Positions 1 to 10,009 of a DNA stretch of 64,000 nucleotides are shown in pieces. A program made the translations under genes and the position numbers. Source of the stretch: an uncultured Pseudomonadales bacterium (GTDB taxonomy: Bacteria; Pseudomonadota; Gammaproteobacteria; Pseudomonadales; Azotimanducaceae); assembly GCA_943787425.1 (NCBI GenBank), contig CALSMJ010000005.1, forward strand, positions 310,001 to 374,000, in the 5' to 3' direction. The notes beneath the pieces were generated by a model. That model was not told the origin of the DNA. It made no database searches and saw only the letters and a program-made list of their open reading frames with translations. Numbering within the stretch: the first letter of the stretch is position 1; each line of letters starts with the position of its first letter.

Positions 1-182
1 CCGCTGTGATGGCCGAAGGCATGCTGCCAAGCACCGTTGCTAAAACCGTGTTTGAAGGCATTCGAAATAATCAGCTTTATATCCAAACCCACGATCAATT
101 CAATGAACGGATTATGGCCCGAGCCCAAGACATCACACAGGGCACCAATCCAGACCCGAAAATTTTTCAGTGGCTCAATTAA
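1..182 (+). CDS. C-terminal end of a short-chain dehydrogenase (5' truncated by window)
   Basis: Reading from base 3 in frame gives about 59 residues ending NPDPKIFQWLN and a TAA stop at 180-182. The residues include an AEGMLPSTVAKTVFEGIRNN-like stretch followed by a LYIQTHDQF-like stretch. That arrangement (P-x-x-VA-x-x-V-x-x-GI-x-x-N followed by an aromatic-rich strand) is typical of the C-terminus of classical SDR-family oxidoreductases. The Rossmann fold and catalytic Ser/Tyr/Lys lie outside the window, so the substrate cannot be judged. The gene converges on the serine hydrolase at 259. The family call is an inference from a short tail. Confidence 0.55.
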   Translation, partial: AVMAEGMLPSTVAKTVFEGIRNNQLYIQTHDQFNERIMARAQDITQGTNPDPKIFQWLN

Positions 183-258
183 CCGTCAACGCACGGCAAA
201 CCGAGTGGGTTTCGAGTGATCGCAATGATCGGGTTCCCCTGTCAAAAAAACGTCCGGC

Positions 259-1758
259 TTAATTCGGCGGGATCGCTCGCAACACTTCACGGGTCAAATC
301 CCACTGATCGAAGCCGAAACGACCATAGTCCAGACCGCGACGGACAATCACCACATCGTGCGACGGGACAACGATGACGAACTGTCCGCGACTACCGGCA
401 GCCGCATAGGCATCCGACGGCACATCAGTTCTATCGCTCGGCACCAACCACCAATGGCCACCATATTGTCCTTTGGGATTATTGCCAGCCGGCGCTGGCG
501 TTCGAACAAAATCAATCCAGTCTTGGGATACCAATCGCTCGCCGCGCCAGACACCCGCGTTGAGATATAAAAGGCCGAAGCGCGCCAGATCTCGAGCGCT
601 GCTATAAACCTGAGAACTCAAAATAAAATCACCAAACCGGTCGACGCCCAAAAGCGTCTGATGCATGCCTAACTGAGTCAGTAACCGATCGCTTGGAAAC
701 TGGTGATATTTTTGATCGTCGGCGATTGCGCGACGCATTGCATGGACAGCCAGCAACGTATCGTAATTTTCGTATTCCCAAAAAGTGCCCGGCGTTCGCA
801 CAAGTCCCCGCCTTCGTGCGCCGATCGCTGCACTGTCACCGGCCCAATACGCAAGCCCACTACCCGATTGATATTCCAGTCCCTCGGCATCCACCGGCAT
901 TAATCCACTGGCCATCTGCAAAGCGTGGCGTAACGAAACCGTAGCCCGCACTTCATTTTTAGGCACCGCCAATTGCGGTCGCCAATCCACTGGCAAAGGC
1001 TCATCCAAACTTAATAAACCATCGTCGACCATCATTCCAAGAAGCGTCGCGGCGATACTCTTTGCCGCTGACCAGGTTCGAGTTCGCGTTGACGCATCAA
1101 ATCCAGGCGCATAGCGCTCTAGCAGCATCTGCTCGCCGCGGGTGACCAAAAGGCTCACCGTCACCTGTTCCGGCGTGGCGCGCTCGAAGGCCCAGTCAGA
1201 GGCGTCTTGCAGCAGAGAAGGGTCTACATCATCAGGCAGTTCAATTACGACACGTTCACCAAACGGCCAGTTTTTATTTGAAGCCGCCGCAACCGAGACC
1301 GATGTCGTGGCTGTCGGTAGGCCGCTTAAAATCTCAGGTGTCGGCTTTGTTTCAGGCGGTAGCACGATGCAACCAAACCCCTCGCGAAAAACGGCTGAAA
1401 TCGCAGTACCCTTGATATCTGTGCCAACAGTCACGGCACGGCCAGCCCAATCGACCTCGTAAGGGCCGCCCTCAGCAGTGCCACGAGGGCCCTCAAAACG
1501 CGGCGGCGCCAGAAATTTCAACTCTTGATCGAAAACCTGAACGAGCGATCGATGACTGGTGAACAGGCCGTTACACATCAAAACCGCTTGCAGGCCATGG
1601 CGAATGGCGCGGCTTTGCGCCTGCTGCCAATCGGCGAGGGTCGTCGCACTGAACGTCAAACTTGCGACCAACACCCAGGCCATCGTCCAAGGCTTATGCC
1701 AGCTTATAACTTCCGCGGGCAAGCATTCGCTGGGCGTCCTTTTGCAGGCAAACCGCAT
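259..1758 (-). CDS. Beta-lactamase-fold serine hydrolase (class C / 6-aminohexanoate-dimer hydrolase type), exported
   Basis: A 499-residue frame with a hydrophobic export signal at residues 26-42 (MAWVLVASLTFSATTLA). The Met at residue 26 (start at 1683) would give a normal signal peptide, while the upstream start at 1758 has a GGGG stretch about 8 nt before it; I cannot decide between them. S230-A-A-K233 is the nucleophile/base SxxK motif of the serine beta-lactamase/penicillin-binding fold, followed by Y329-E-N331 (YxN) and a GGHWW stretch in the KTG/HxG position. Family members hydrolyse amides or esters in the periplasm; the substrate is not evident. It starts 4 bp after the stop of the broken amidohydrolase, so the two were probably cotranscribed. 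Confidence 0.8.
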   Translation of the reverse strand: MRFACKRTPSECLPAEVISWHKPWTMAWVLVASLTFSATTLADWQQAQSRAIRHGLQAVLMCNGLFTSHRSLVQVFDQELKFLAPPRFEGPRGTAEGGPYEVDWAGRAVTVGTDIKGTAISAVFREGFGCIVLPPETKPTPEILSGLPTATTSVSVAAASNKNWPFGERVVIELPDDVDPSLLQDASDWAFERATPEQVTVSLLVTRGEQMLLERYAPGFDASTRTRTWSAAKSIAATLLGMMVDDGLLSLDEPLPVDWRPQLAVPKNEVRATVSLRHALQMASGLMPVDAEGLEYQSGSGLAYWAGDSAAIGARRRGLVRTPGTFWEYENYDTLLAVHAMRRAIADDQKYHQFPSDRLLTQLGMHQTLLGVDRFGDFILSSQVYSSARDLARFGLLYLNAGVWRGERLVSQDWIDFVRTPAPAGNNPKGQYGGHWWLVPSDRTDVPSDAYAAAGSRGQFVIVVPSHDVVIVRRGLDYGRFGFDQWDLTREVLRAIPPN

Positions 1759-1762
1759 TTGC

Positions 1763-3512
1763 TTAACCCCGAATTAACCGCCCCGGGCGGGCGCCCGTAT
1801 CTTGGTCACGTTCGCGGGTTTTAACCCCAGCCACGAAGGTATTAAGGTAGCCCGAGGCCGATTGCAGTATCCTGCCGCCACCGGCCGGCAGGTCATGGGT
1901 CACTTGCAGCGCGCCCAGGCTCAAATGCTCTAAATCAATCACATTTAAATCAGCCCGTTGGCCGGGACGGATCCGACCACGGTCACTCAGACCAAATAAA
2001 TCGGCATTGCGAGCGGTTTGTTTGGCGACGATCAGCTCAATCGGCAACCGAGGACCCCGGCTGCGATCGCGAACCCAGTGCATGAGCTGATAGGTTGGCC
2101 CGACAGCATCAAAAATGAGATTCACATGCGCGCCCGCATCAGACAACCCAATGGTCGTGTTTGGATGCTCAATCATCTCGCTAATAACATTGAAATTGCC
2201 CTCAACGAAATTAGCCCCGAGAGAGATCGCAAAATTATTACCGTTATTGCCCAAAAGGAAATCGTACACAAAGCTGTCGATGGCCTGGCCCGCTTTAGCC
2301 GCCAGCGCGCCTAGGTTACCGCTGGCTTCTGGCTCATAGTTCATGGGCACCTCGAGCGGGAACATGCTGGCCGCCGCCATCCCTAACAAACCATAGATGT
2401 TCTCCATCGAGCCGGACAGATCAGGCTTAATATCTTCATCAGAAAGTATCTTTGCTTTGACTTCCGGCTTTCTCATCGCCGCAAGCCGATCCTCAAAGGA
2501 AAGAGCTGCTAGCGCCAAGTAGGTGCGACGCCGCTGGAACATATGATAGGACTTTAAACTGGTTACAAACCCAATCGGGCGGGTCGCAATTTGCGGCACA
2601 ACGTTGAGTCCTTGACCAGACGCGGTTGCAACCAGATCAAGGCAAGCGCGCCACTGATCTGGCCGATTGAAATTCTGCGCCAAGGTGAACGTCACCGGGC
2701 AGCCGCTCGCCTTTGCAATGTCAACAAACAGTGCAACCTCCTGCTCGGTTGTTTGATGCTCTGGACCCGCCAAATCACCCACAACGCCAGCCGGTACGGC
2801 TTGAAAAACGCCCCTTCCCTGCGGCTTTCATGGCCTGGGCCAGCGCCATCAACTCGTCGCGTTCGGCGAAGGTGCCCGGAATCGTTTCTCCCAAAACACT
2901 GCGGTGACCGACGGTTCGAGAGGTTGAAAAACCAAGCGCACCGGCTTCGACAGCCTGCTGAACAATCAAGGCCATCGCCCGCAAATCATGCCGCGCTTGC
3001 ATTTTCATGCCGAAGGGCGCGATCCCCCATCACATAATTCCGCAGCGCACTGTGCGGCACCTGGGTGCCCATGTCCAAGGTATACTGCCGTGAGGCAAGG
3101 TAATCCAAATACTCTGGAAAGGTTTCCCAACGTCCCCACTCTATCCCTTCGTATAGCGCGGTTCCCGGGATATCTTCAACGCCTTCCATCAATTCAATGA
3201 GCCGTTGCTCGCCGCCCGGTGGGGCCGGCGCGAAGCCGACGCCGCAATTGCCCATCACCACACTCGTGACCCCGTGGCTAAACGAAGGGTCAAGCGTATC
3301 GTCCCAGCTCACCTGACCGTCGTAATGGGTATGCACATCCACCCAACCCGGGGTCGCCACCGCGCCGTCGGCTTGAATTTCTTCCCGGCCTCGCCCGTGC
3401 AACGCGAGCCAACGGCCTGAATCAAACCATCTTGGATCGCAATATCGCCTGAGAATGGCGCGCCCCCATCGCCGTCAACAATCTGCGCGCCTCGAATTAC
3501 CGTGTCAAACAT
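1763..3512 (-). pseudogene. N-acyl-D-amino-acid deacylase / D-aminoacylase-type amidohydrolase, broken by three single-base indels
   Basis: Four consecutive frame pieces together read as one roughly 580-residue amidohydrolase. The start MFDTVIRGAQIVDGDG is at 3512, the metal motif is PGWVDVHTHYDGQ near 3340, VVMGNCGVGFAP and ALGFSTSRTVGHRS follow, and a C-terminal GLSDAGAH metal Asp segment and GRIRPGQRADLNVID complete it. The frame slips at about 3383-3388 (one C missing), about 2993 (one extra base; removing it restores SADDLRAMAL) and about 2810 (one extra base; removing it restores KGVFQAVPAGVVGDLAG). No in-frame nonsense codon is needed to explain it, so the damage is recent or is sequencing error. 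The family is zinc-dependent and removes acyl groups from D-amino acids or related amides. It follows the broken acyl-CoA synthetase by 92 bp on the same strand. Confidence 0.8.
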
Positions 3513-3604
3513 GCGGTCTCTCCTTTTGAACTTCTGGGCGACTAAAAAGGGTGCACCAATCAGTGCTTCCAGAATGCCCTGTGTGAACCTCGCTTTTATT
3601 GGGT

Positions 3605-5175
3605 TTAAACAATTTTAGAGCGACCCTCGCCCCAATATCGGTCTCTCAGCAAGCGCTTATACAATTTGCCCGTTGGCAATCTCGGTAGCGCAGCTTCATA
3701 ATCAATTGAACGCGGGATCTTTTGGCGTGACTAGATGCTGAGCAAGGTAGCCTAAAAGCTCTTCAGTCAACGTCTCGTCTCCCATCAGGCCATCAATGGG
3801 TTGCACCACCGCCTTCACCGCCTCCCCTAAATCCTCATTCGGCACCCCAAAGACTGCGGCATCCTCTACTTTCGGATGACTGATCAACAGGTCTTCGCAC
3901 TCTTGGGGGTAGATGTTCACGCCCCCAGAGATAATCATGAAGGTTGCTCGATCTGTCAGGTATAAAAATCCCGAATCATCAACATAACCAACATCCCCCA
4001 CCGTCGTCATGCTGCCGTCTTTTGAGGTCGACTCTGCCGTTTTTTCGGCATCATTGTGGTACTGAAACTCCGTTGCCGTTTTAAACCACAGGGTGCCCGC
4101 CTCACCGGGCGGCAAGGGCGCGCCCTCGTCATCCAACACGTGCAAATCACCCAAAACAACCTTCCCGACCGTCCCGGGATGCGCTAACCACTCTTCGGTG
4201 TTACAGGCTGCAAACCCAAGGCCTTCCGTTGCACCGTAATATTCATGAATGATCGGACCCCACCAATCGATCATCTGACGCTTTACCATCTGAGGACAGG
4301 GCGCCGCCGCATGAATGGCAACTTCAAGGGTCGACAAATCAAATGCCCGGCGAGTTGCTTCGTCAAGCTTTAGCATCCGAGAGAACATCGTGGGCACCAG
4401 CTGCGAATGACTCACTTTGTATTGCGCGATATGCCCCAAGTACGCCGCTGGTTCAAACTTCTCCATCACCACAACCGTGCCACCCTGTCGCAAGGTCAGA
4501 TTCACTGCAGCTTGTGGGGCCGAGTGATACAAGGGCGCTGGCGACAGATACACCATGTCCTCCCGGTAAAGCCAAAGCTTGCGATAAAAAGCTGTAGAGC
4601 GGCAGCGGTTCATCCGGCGCCTGCTCCGGCAGGGGTCGAATAATGCCTTTAGGACGACCCGTTGTGCCCGAGGAATACAGCATCGAGGTCCCAAGAGACT
4701 CATCCGGGATCGGCGCGTCAGAATATTGTGAAATGACCGAGTCGTAATCGCTAAAGGCGGGCCCATCAACGGCCTCAACCGGAGGCCCCGCGCTGTCTAC
4801 CACCAGGATCTGCTCAAGCGCTGGACAGTCGCTCACCGCAGCCTGAACCAATGCCAGTTTCGACGCGGACGTAATGAGCACCTTCGACTCAGAGTTGGTG
4901 ACGATATAGGCCATCTCCTCAGCCGTAAGATAGGAATTAATACAGGTGTAAAACAAGCCTGCTCGTTCACCGGCCGCGCAGGTCTCAATATAGGCAGCAT
5001 TGTTTTCCATAAAGATCGCGTAGTGATCGAGCCGCTTTAATCCGAACGCCCTCAGCGCATGGGCCAGCTGGTTCGCGCGCGCCTCCAATTGCGCGTAGGT
5101 TTGAGTTTGGCCGGTTGCGGCCATGATAACGGCGGGTCGATTCGGGTGCTGCTGCGCAAAGGTTCCAGGATACAT
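3605..5175 (-). pseudogene. Acyl-CoA synthetase (AMP-forming), broken by two single-base indels
   Basis: The first piece (MYPGTFAQQHPNRPAVIM at 5175) carries the adenylation P-loop SMLYSSGTTGRPKG. The frame then shifts near 4581-4590, in an A5/T5 run, where dropping one base joins LYSFLS to KLWLYREDMVYLSPAPLYHS. The second piece carries YYGATEGLG, the YLTDRATFMIISGGVNIYP hinge motif and the C-terminal subdomain. It stops prematurely at about 3702 after TPKD; removing one A from the A4 run near 3720 gives IPRSIDYEAALPRLPTGKLY, with the expected catalytic Lys motif PTGKL, and a stop at 3605. The ancestral protein was about 520 residues and would activate a carboxylic acid as its CoA thioester. 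It sits between the PQQ dehydrogenase and the amidohydrolase on the same strand. Confidence 0.82.
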
Positions 5176-5278
5176 AAGCGTTCTTTTTTTGAATAAGACT
5201 CAGGTTTTATCACGGCACTACAGGCCTGACAAACCTATCGTGACGCGCTGACAGCGCGCGCATCAACTCGCCCTAGGC

Positions 5279-7489
5279 TTAGATCATTTTTTCTGCCAGC
5301 CAGCCAAACCGATCAAACCACCAGGTTCGAAATGCCCGCCAAGTGCGCGACTCATTGTCGAGCGCCTTCTGATCGTGCGCCACTTGAATCAGGTACTGCC
5401 GAATCATCTCTGATTCTGCTGGGTTCAGGACATCTTTGAATCCAACCATTCCAACCGGTGCTAAAACGCCCTCCAGGACAATGGCATCAAATATCTCATG
5501 GGTTGGTCGGGTCATAGCCCGCAAATCTGGCACCAAGCCTTGGCTTACTGCACCAACACCATGGCAACGCATACAATGCTGGTTGTACAAGCCAAGGCCC
5601 ATGCTGATTTCGGCATCGCTTCCCGAGCCGTCAGGTGGATCGATGACCAGCGGTTTGGGCGACGCATCGGGCAATTTGGCATCACCGCCTAACTTGAACA
5701 CGAGCACCCGCCCGGGCGTGCTGTGCTGGACCTCCGGTTGCGACAGCACAAGTCCGACGGCGCCACCCCACCCGGCCATAATCGCTATGTATTGCTCACC
5801 GGCGACTTCATAGGCAATCGGGGGCGCGATCAGTCCCGATCCCGTCGGGAAGGACCAAATTGGCTGACCCGTTTTGCTTTGATAGGCAACCAGGTCGCCT
5901 GAGCCTCGCCCCTGAAAGACAAGGCCAGTGCGGGTGGTGAGCACACCGCCATTCCACATGCTGGGCAGGTCGACCTGCCAGGCGGGCTGCTGTCGAATTG
6001 GATCCCAGGCAATCAACTGCCCTCGCATCAGATGCTTTAAAACCGGCGCGAGATAATTCGGATCCAGACTCGCCAGCGGATTATCCTGAACCGCTTGGTC
6101 ATTTTGTCCGGTATTCCAATGCGGCCCCGCCTGATGCTCATACGTCTCGGGATGATTGTAAACCGAGAGGTTTTGCATCGCCGGGATGTACACCAAACCG
6201 GCATCTGCGTTAAACGCCATGGGCTGCCAGTTATGTCCACCAAATGGCGCGGGCCGAACAATTTGTTCGGTTTTAAGGTAGCTTGCCTGCTCTGTTTCAA
6301 CGGGACGACCCGTCGTGGGATCGACATGACTCGCCCAATTGACCGGCACATAGGGCTCAGCCGAAATGAGTGCGCCCGTGACGCGATCCAAAACATAAAA
6401 GAACCCATTTTTTGGCGCCTGCATGATGACCCGGCGGTCTTCACCCTCAATCGTTAAATCAGCCAAAATCATGTGCTGCGTCGCGGTATAATCCCAATTG
6501 TCAGCCGGCGTTGTTTGATAGTGCCAACGATAAGTCCCAGTGGCGCCCTCGACCGCGACGATCGACGATAAAAATAAGTTGTCGCCACCGCCGGGGCTGC
6601 GAATCGCGCGATTCCATGGCGAGCCATTGCCAACGCCGATGAATAACAGGTCTAGATCGGGGTCATACACCATAGAATCCCAAACCGTACCGCCACCGCC
6701 ATACCGCCAATAATCATCGCCGCGCCAGGTTGCTTTAGCGACCTCCAACTCGGGCTGGGCCTGGGGCTGGCTCGGATCGCCCGGTACTGTGAAAAACCGC
6801 CAATTCAGCGCACCCGTTTGTGAATCGTACGCCGAGATGTAGCCACGCACGCCATATTCCGCCCCGCCATTACCAATAACCACTTGATCTCCAACCAATC
6901 TTGGCGCGCCAGTGATGGTGTAGGGTTTGGACTGATCGATGGTCAAGACAGACCAGATCACTTCCCCGGTTTGCCGATCCAGTGCGATCAAGCGGCCGTC
7001 GAGCGTGCCAACGAATAGCCGATCCCCCAAGACCGCAACCCCTCGGTTGACGACATCACAGCACGCATTGGCGCCCCAAGCCTTGGGAACTTCGGGATCA
7101 AAAAACCAGCGCTGCGCGCCGGTTACGGCATCCAGTGCATAGACCTTGCTCCAGGAGCCGGTCGTGTACAGTGTGCCGTCGATTACAATCGGTGAGGCTT
7201 CAAGCCCTCGACGCGTACCCGTGTCGAAAGACCAAGCAAGGCCGAGGTCTTGGATGTTATCCGGATTGATTTGGGTCAGCGGCGACTGCCGCTGCTCGAA
7301 CGTATCAGCACCATGTAAGGGCCAATCGGCGCCGACGAGCGGTGCCCCGACGAGCGTCAACCCAGCCGCAACGGCTTTTAGCGCTGCCCGTAACGGATGA
7401 ACCCAAAGGGCCAGCTTTGAGCCGTCTGGGTAACTCGCTTGGTTCGTTTTGCCTGCCGCGACTAATGCCATTGTTTGACTTCCTTTCAT
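5279..7489 (-). CDS. PQQ-dependent alcohol dehydrogenase with C-terminal cytochrome c domain (quinohemoprotein)
   Basis: 736 residues, intact. A hydrophobic export segment lies at about residues 36-54. The body shows the beta-propeller repeats of PQQ dehydrogenases (GxxYALDAxTGxxxW, IALDRQTGEVIW, AYDSQTGALNWRF) and the vicinal cysteine pair C143-C144 that stacks on PQQ. It also has an active-site VGNGSPWNR...GGGDNLF segment. Near the C-terminus C639-M-R-C642-H643 is a c-type heme site and Met681 is the likely axial ligand, which makes this a type II quinohemoprotein rather than a plain methanol dehydrogenase. It oxidises alcohols in the periplasm and passes electrons to a cytochrome or azurin. 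The flanking SDRs and the divergent IorAB-like enzyme suggest stepwise oxidation of an alcohol or lipid substrate. No PQQ biosynthesis genes are present here. Confidence 0.9.
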   Translation of the reverse strand: MKGSQTMALVAAGKTNQASYPDGSKLALWVHPLRAALKAVAAGLTLVGAPLVGADWPLHGADTFEQRQSPLTQINPDNIQDLGLAWSFDTGTRRGLEASPIVIDGTLYTTGSWSKVYALDAVTGAQRWFFDPEVPKAWGANACCDVVNRGVAVLGDRLFVGTLDGRLIALDRQTGEVIWSVLTIDQSKPYTITGAPRLVGDQVVIGNGGAEYGVRGYISAYDSQTGALNWRFFTVPGDPSQPQAQPELEVAKATWRGDDYWRYGGGGTVWDSMVYDPDLDLLFIGVGNGSPWNRAIRSPGGGDNLFLSSIVAVEGATGTYRWHYQTTPADNWDYTATQHMILADLTIEGEDRRVIMQAPKNGFFYVLDRVTGALISAEPYVPVNWASHVDPTTGRPVETEQASYLKTEQIVRPAPFGGHNWQPMAFNADAGLVYIPAMQNLSVYNHPETYEHQAGPHWNTGQNDQAVQDNPLASLDPNYLAPVLKHLMRGQLIAWDPIRQQPAWQVDLPSMWNGGVLTTRTGLVFQGRGSGDLVAYQSKTGQPIWSFPTGSGLIAPPIAYEVAGEQYIAIMAGWGGAVGLVLSQPEVQHSTPGRVLVFKLGGDAKLPDASPKPLVIDPPDGSGSDAEISMGLGLYNQHCMRCHGVGAVSQGLVPDLRAMTRPTHEIFDAIVLEGVLAPVGMVGFKDVLNPAESEMIRQYLIQVAHDQKALDNESRTWRAFRTWWFDRFGWLAEKMI

Positions 7490-7563
7490 TGCGCTGTGTC
7501 ATCTCTCTTCTTGAGCTACCTATGATCGGGCCCTGGCGCTATCAGCTCGCTGGATCGAATCCT

Positions 7564-8364
7564 TCATAGCGGCGTCAGGCCAAGGCCAAGCCCGCCATCA
7601 ACATCCAGTAACGCGCCCGTTGTCCATTTTGACTGCAACAGAAACACAATGGCCTCGGCCACTTCCATCGGCTGCCCTATTCGGCCGAGTGCATGCAGCG
7701 GCGCAAGCGCCGTCATCCTCGTCGCGCTGTCTTCAGTGGACCCTAAACCAGCCCGCTCGTTGATTTCCGTCTTCACCGCGCCCGGTATGACGCAGTTGAC
7801 TCGGATATTTTGATCTCCAAGTTCCGCCGCCATCACCTGGGTCAGCGTTTGTAAGGCCGCTTTGGTTGCCGCGTAAGGCGCGGCCCCGGGAAAAGCCCGC
7901 CGAGTATGAATCGAGCCCAAGAAAATAATTGCCCCTTGCCGAGCCGCCAAAGCGGGCACTGCAAGTTGCGACAGCATCATGCCCGAGATCACATTTTGAT
8001 TAAAGATGTCGAGCAGCCGGTCTTGGTTAAAGTCAGCGATTGGGGCGCGGTACATATTCCCGGCGTTATTCACCAAGCCGTTTAATCCGCCGCCATGCGC
8101 CATCGCTTGACGGAATACGTCTGCTCGGTCTTTGACGTGGGTGACATCTGCCGTCACCGCCAGACATCGATCGCCAAGCCGAGCCGCAACCGCATTAATT
8201 TTCTCTGCGCGCCGTCCGCAGATCGTGACCCGGGCGCCCAACGCAACTAACTGTTCAGCCGTTGCTTCACCAATTCCCGAGCCGCCGCCCGTAACAAGAT
8301 AGGACTGGCCCTTCACGATGTCATGCCCAAGAAATTTCTTATCCCCCCGCAACCGTGCGGCCAC
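7564..8364 (-). CDS. Short-chain dehydrogenase/reductase (SDR)
   Basis: 266 residues from a GTG start, so the true start may lie up to about 15 codons further in. The N-terminal Rossmann motif TGGGSGIG is near residue 26, NNAG follows, and the catalytic set includes a Ser in FLGSIHTRRAF and Y-x-x-x-K in PYAATKAAL. The C-terminal TTGALLDVDGG is typical of classical SDRs. It uses NAD(P)H to interconvert an alcohol and a ketone; the substrate is not readable. It lies 74 bp upstream of the PQQ dehydrogenase on the same strand and about 100 bp after another SDR, probably in one transcription unit. Confidence 0.88.
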   Translation of the reverse strand: MAARLRGDKKFLGHDIVKGQSYLVTGGGSGIGEATAEQLVALGARVTICGRRAEKINAVAARLGDRCLAVTADVTHVKDRADVFRQAMAHGGGLNGLVNNAGNMYRAPIADFNQDRLLDIFNQNVISGMMLSQLAVPALAARQGAIIFLGSIHTRRAFPGAAPYAATKAALQTLTQVMAAELGDQNIRVNCVIPGAVKTEINERAGLGSTEDSATRMTALAPLHALGRIGQPMEVAEAIVFLLQSKWTTGALLDVDGGLGLGLTPL

Positions 8365-8465
8365 TGTAATTGCGCGAGCTGAAACCTTGTTGCAATCAGT
8401 TTGATAACGATCATTATGCGCTGTCCCGTTGGTTTGCCTGCAAAGCGTTTTTGGACCGACACGCG

Positions 8466-9206
8466 TTAGGATCTCGGTAGATGCGCGAGCACGCTTTGAA
8501 TCACGCCACCGTCAACAACCAGCTCATGACCATGAATATAACTCGCCGCATTGGATGCCAAAAACAAAACCGCCTGTACCACGTCCTCCGCCGTGCCAAG
8601 ACGTTTGAGCGGCACACCACCGCTACGCTTTGCGCGCACTTTATCGTCTAAGAATATGGGCGCTGACATGCCCGCATCGATAAATCCAGGCGCCACGGCG
8701 TTAACCCGAATGCCCAAAGGACCCCATTCAAGCGCCTGGAGCTGCGTCAGACTGGTAATCGCGGCTTTGGTCGCCGCATAGATTCCTACGTTCGGCGCAG
8801 GATGGACCGCGTTGACCGAACTCATGTTGATAATGACGCCGCCATTTTGCGCCGCCATCAATTGGGCAGCAGATTGTGCGCAGTTGATCGTCCCGATCAA
8901 ATTAACCCCGATGACCGAGGCAATATCATCAGCCGACTGATCCAGCAGCGGACCAAAGCGCACGATCCCAGCATTATTCACAAGCAGATCAAGCTCGCCA
9001 AAGGACTCAATTGCACTGGCAACGGCCAAATGATCAGAAACATCTACCGGTAAGACCTCACTCGAACCCAGTTCCGTGGCTAAGCTTTCCGCGGCAGCCG
9101 TGTTGCGATCCAAAATCCCAACCCAGTAGCCCGCCGACACAAGCCCTCTGACGATCTCAGCACCTATGCCTTGGCCGCCGCCGGTTACGATTGCTCTTAG
9201 GGTCAT
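8466..9206 (-). CDS. Short-chain dehydrogenase/reductase (SDR, FabG-like)
   Basis: 246 residues starting MTLRAIVTGGGQGIGAEI. I chose the Met at 9206 over one 12 bp upstream because GGAG lies 6 nt before it and the upstream Met would be inside that ribosome site. TGGGQGIG (cofactor binding), NNAGIVRFG, the catalytic Ser in INMSSVNAVHPA and YAATKAA are all present. It ends IHGHELVVDGGVIQSVL, the usual SDR tail. It is the first gene of the minus-strand run that continues through the PQQ dehydrogenase and is divergent from the IorAB-like pair. The substrate is unknown. Confidence 0.88.
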   Translation of the reverse strand: MTLRAIVTGGGQGIGAEIVRGLVSAGYWVGILDRNTAAAESLATELGSSEVLPVDVSDHLAVASAIESFGELDLLVNNAGIVRFGPLLDQSADDIASVIGVNLIGTINCAQSAAQLMAAQNGGVIINMSSVNAVHPAPNVGIYAATKAAITSLTQLQALEWGPLGIRVNAVAPGFIDAGMSAPIFLDDKVRAKRSGGVPLKRLGTAEDVVQAVLFLASNAASYIHGHELVVDGGVIQSVLAHLPRS

Positions 9207-9532
9207 GTGGATCTCCAATCGGTTATCTTGTACTGAATCCGAAACAAAGTTACCGGATCATTTGCTCAGATGCTATGACTCGCAGGATGCCTTGCCCTGG
9301 TGAGATCCAAATCGACTCATCAACCGCGCCGCAACAAGGGCGTTCGTGTTCGGTTAGGGCAAAGCGGTTGCTTTGCCGCGTTAAGCTTACTGCTGCCTTC
9401 AATCTGCCTTTCAAATCCATTAAATCCGCCGCCAATAAGATCTGTAGGAAATCGAAGGATTGGCGCTTGCTCCAACCACAATACTGCTGATAGGGTTTTT
9501 GACACGATTCGAACTGACCAAAGAGGCCGACA

Positions 9533-10009
9533 ATGATTACGATAGTGGTTAATGATGAAGCCAGGACCGTGTCAGCGAGCCCTGATACGCCGCTACTCTG
9601 GGTTTTACGGGACCATCTTCATCTTACAGGCACAAAGTACGGCTGTGGTATTAGCTTGTGCGGCGCTTGTACGGTGCATCTCAATGGTGAAGCCGTCAGA
9701 TCCTGCACCCTGCCGGTGTCGGCTGTCGCAGATCAACGCGTCGAAACCATCGAACATCTCGCAGCGGGCGGCGACTACAATGCAGTTCAAAGCGCCTGGC
9801 TGGAAGAAGATGTGGCCCAGTGCGGTTATTGTCAGTCCGGCCAAATCATGGCGGCGACTGCGCTATTAAATAATAATCCATCCCCTAGCGATGCAGAGAT
9901 CGACGCTGCTATGGCGGGACATATTTGTCGCTGCGGCACCTACCAGAAAATTAGGGCCGCGATTCATCGAGCCGCAAAAGAAACCAAGCGCGGAGGACCT
10001 TCAGCATGA
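9533..10009 (+). CDS. iorA: Two [2Fe-2S] cluster subunit of a molybdenum hydroxylase (isoquinoline 1-oxidoreductase alpha-like)
   Basis: 158 residues, the normal size for the small subunit. The plant-type ferredoxin cluster is held by [15 protein letters not shown] plus a downstream Cys in RSCTLP. The second, C-terminal cluster is held by CGYCQSGQ and [15 protein letters not shown]. An AGAGG sequence lies about 7 nt before the ATG. The stop overlaps the start of the large subunit as ATGA, so the two are translationally coupled. The subunit relays electrons from the molybdenum centre to an external acceptor. The third partner of some homologous aldehyde dehydrogenases, a cytochrome c subunit, is not adjacent. 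Confidence 0.9.
   Translation: MITIVVNDEARTVSASPDTPLLWVLRDHLHLTGTKYGCGISLCGACTVHLNGEAVRSCTLPVSAVADQRVETIEHLAAGGDYNAVQSAWLEEDVAQCGYCQSGQIMAATALLNNNPSPSDAEIDAAMAGHICRCGTYQKIRAAIHRAAKETKRGGPSA

Noticed and set aside
37-219. 60-codon plus-strand frame at the window start
   Set aside because: The other frame (from base 3) reads as an SDR C-terminus and stops at 182, so this is a shadow.
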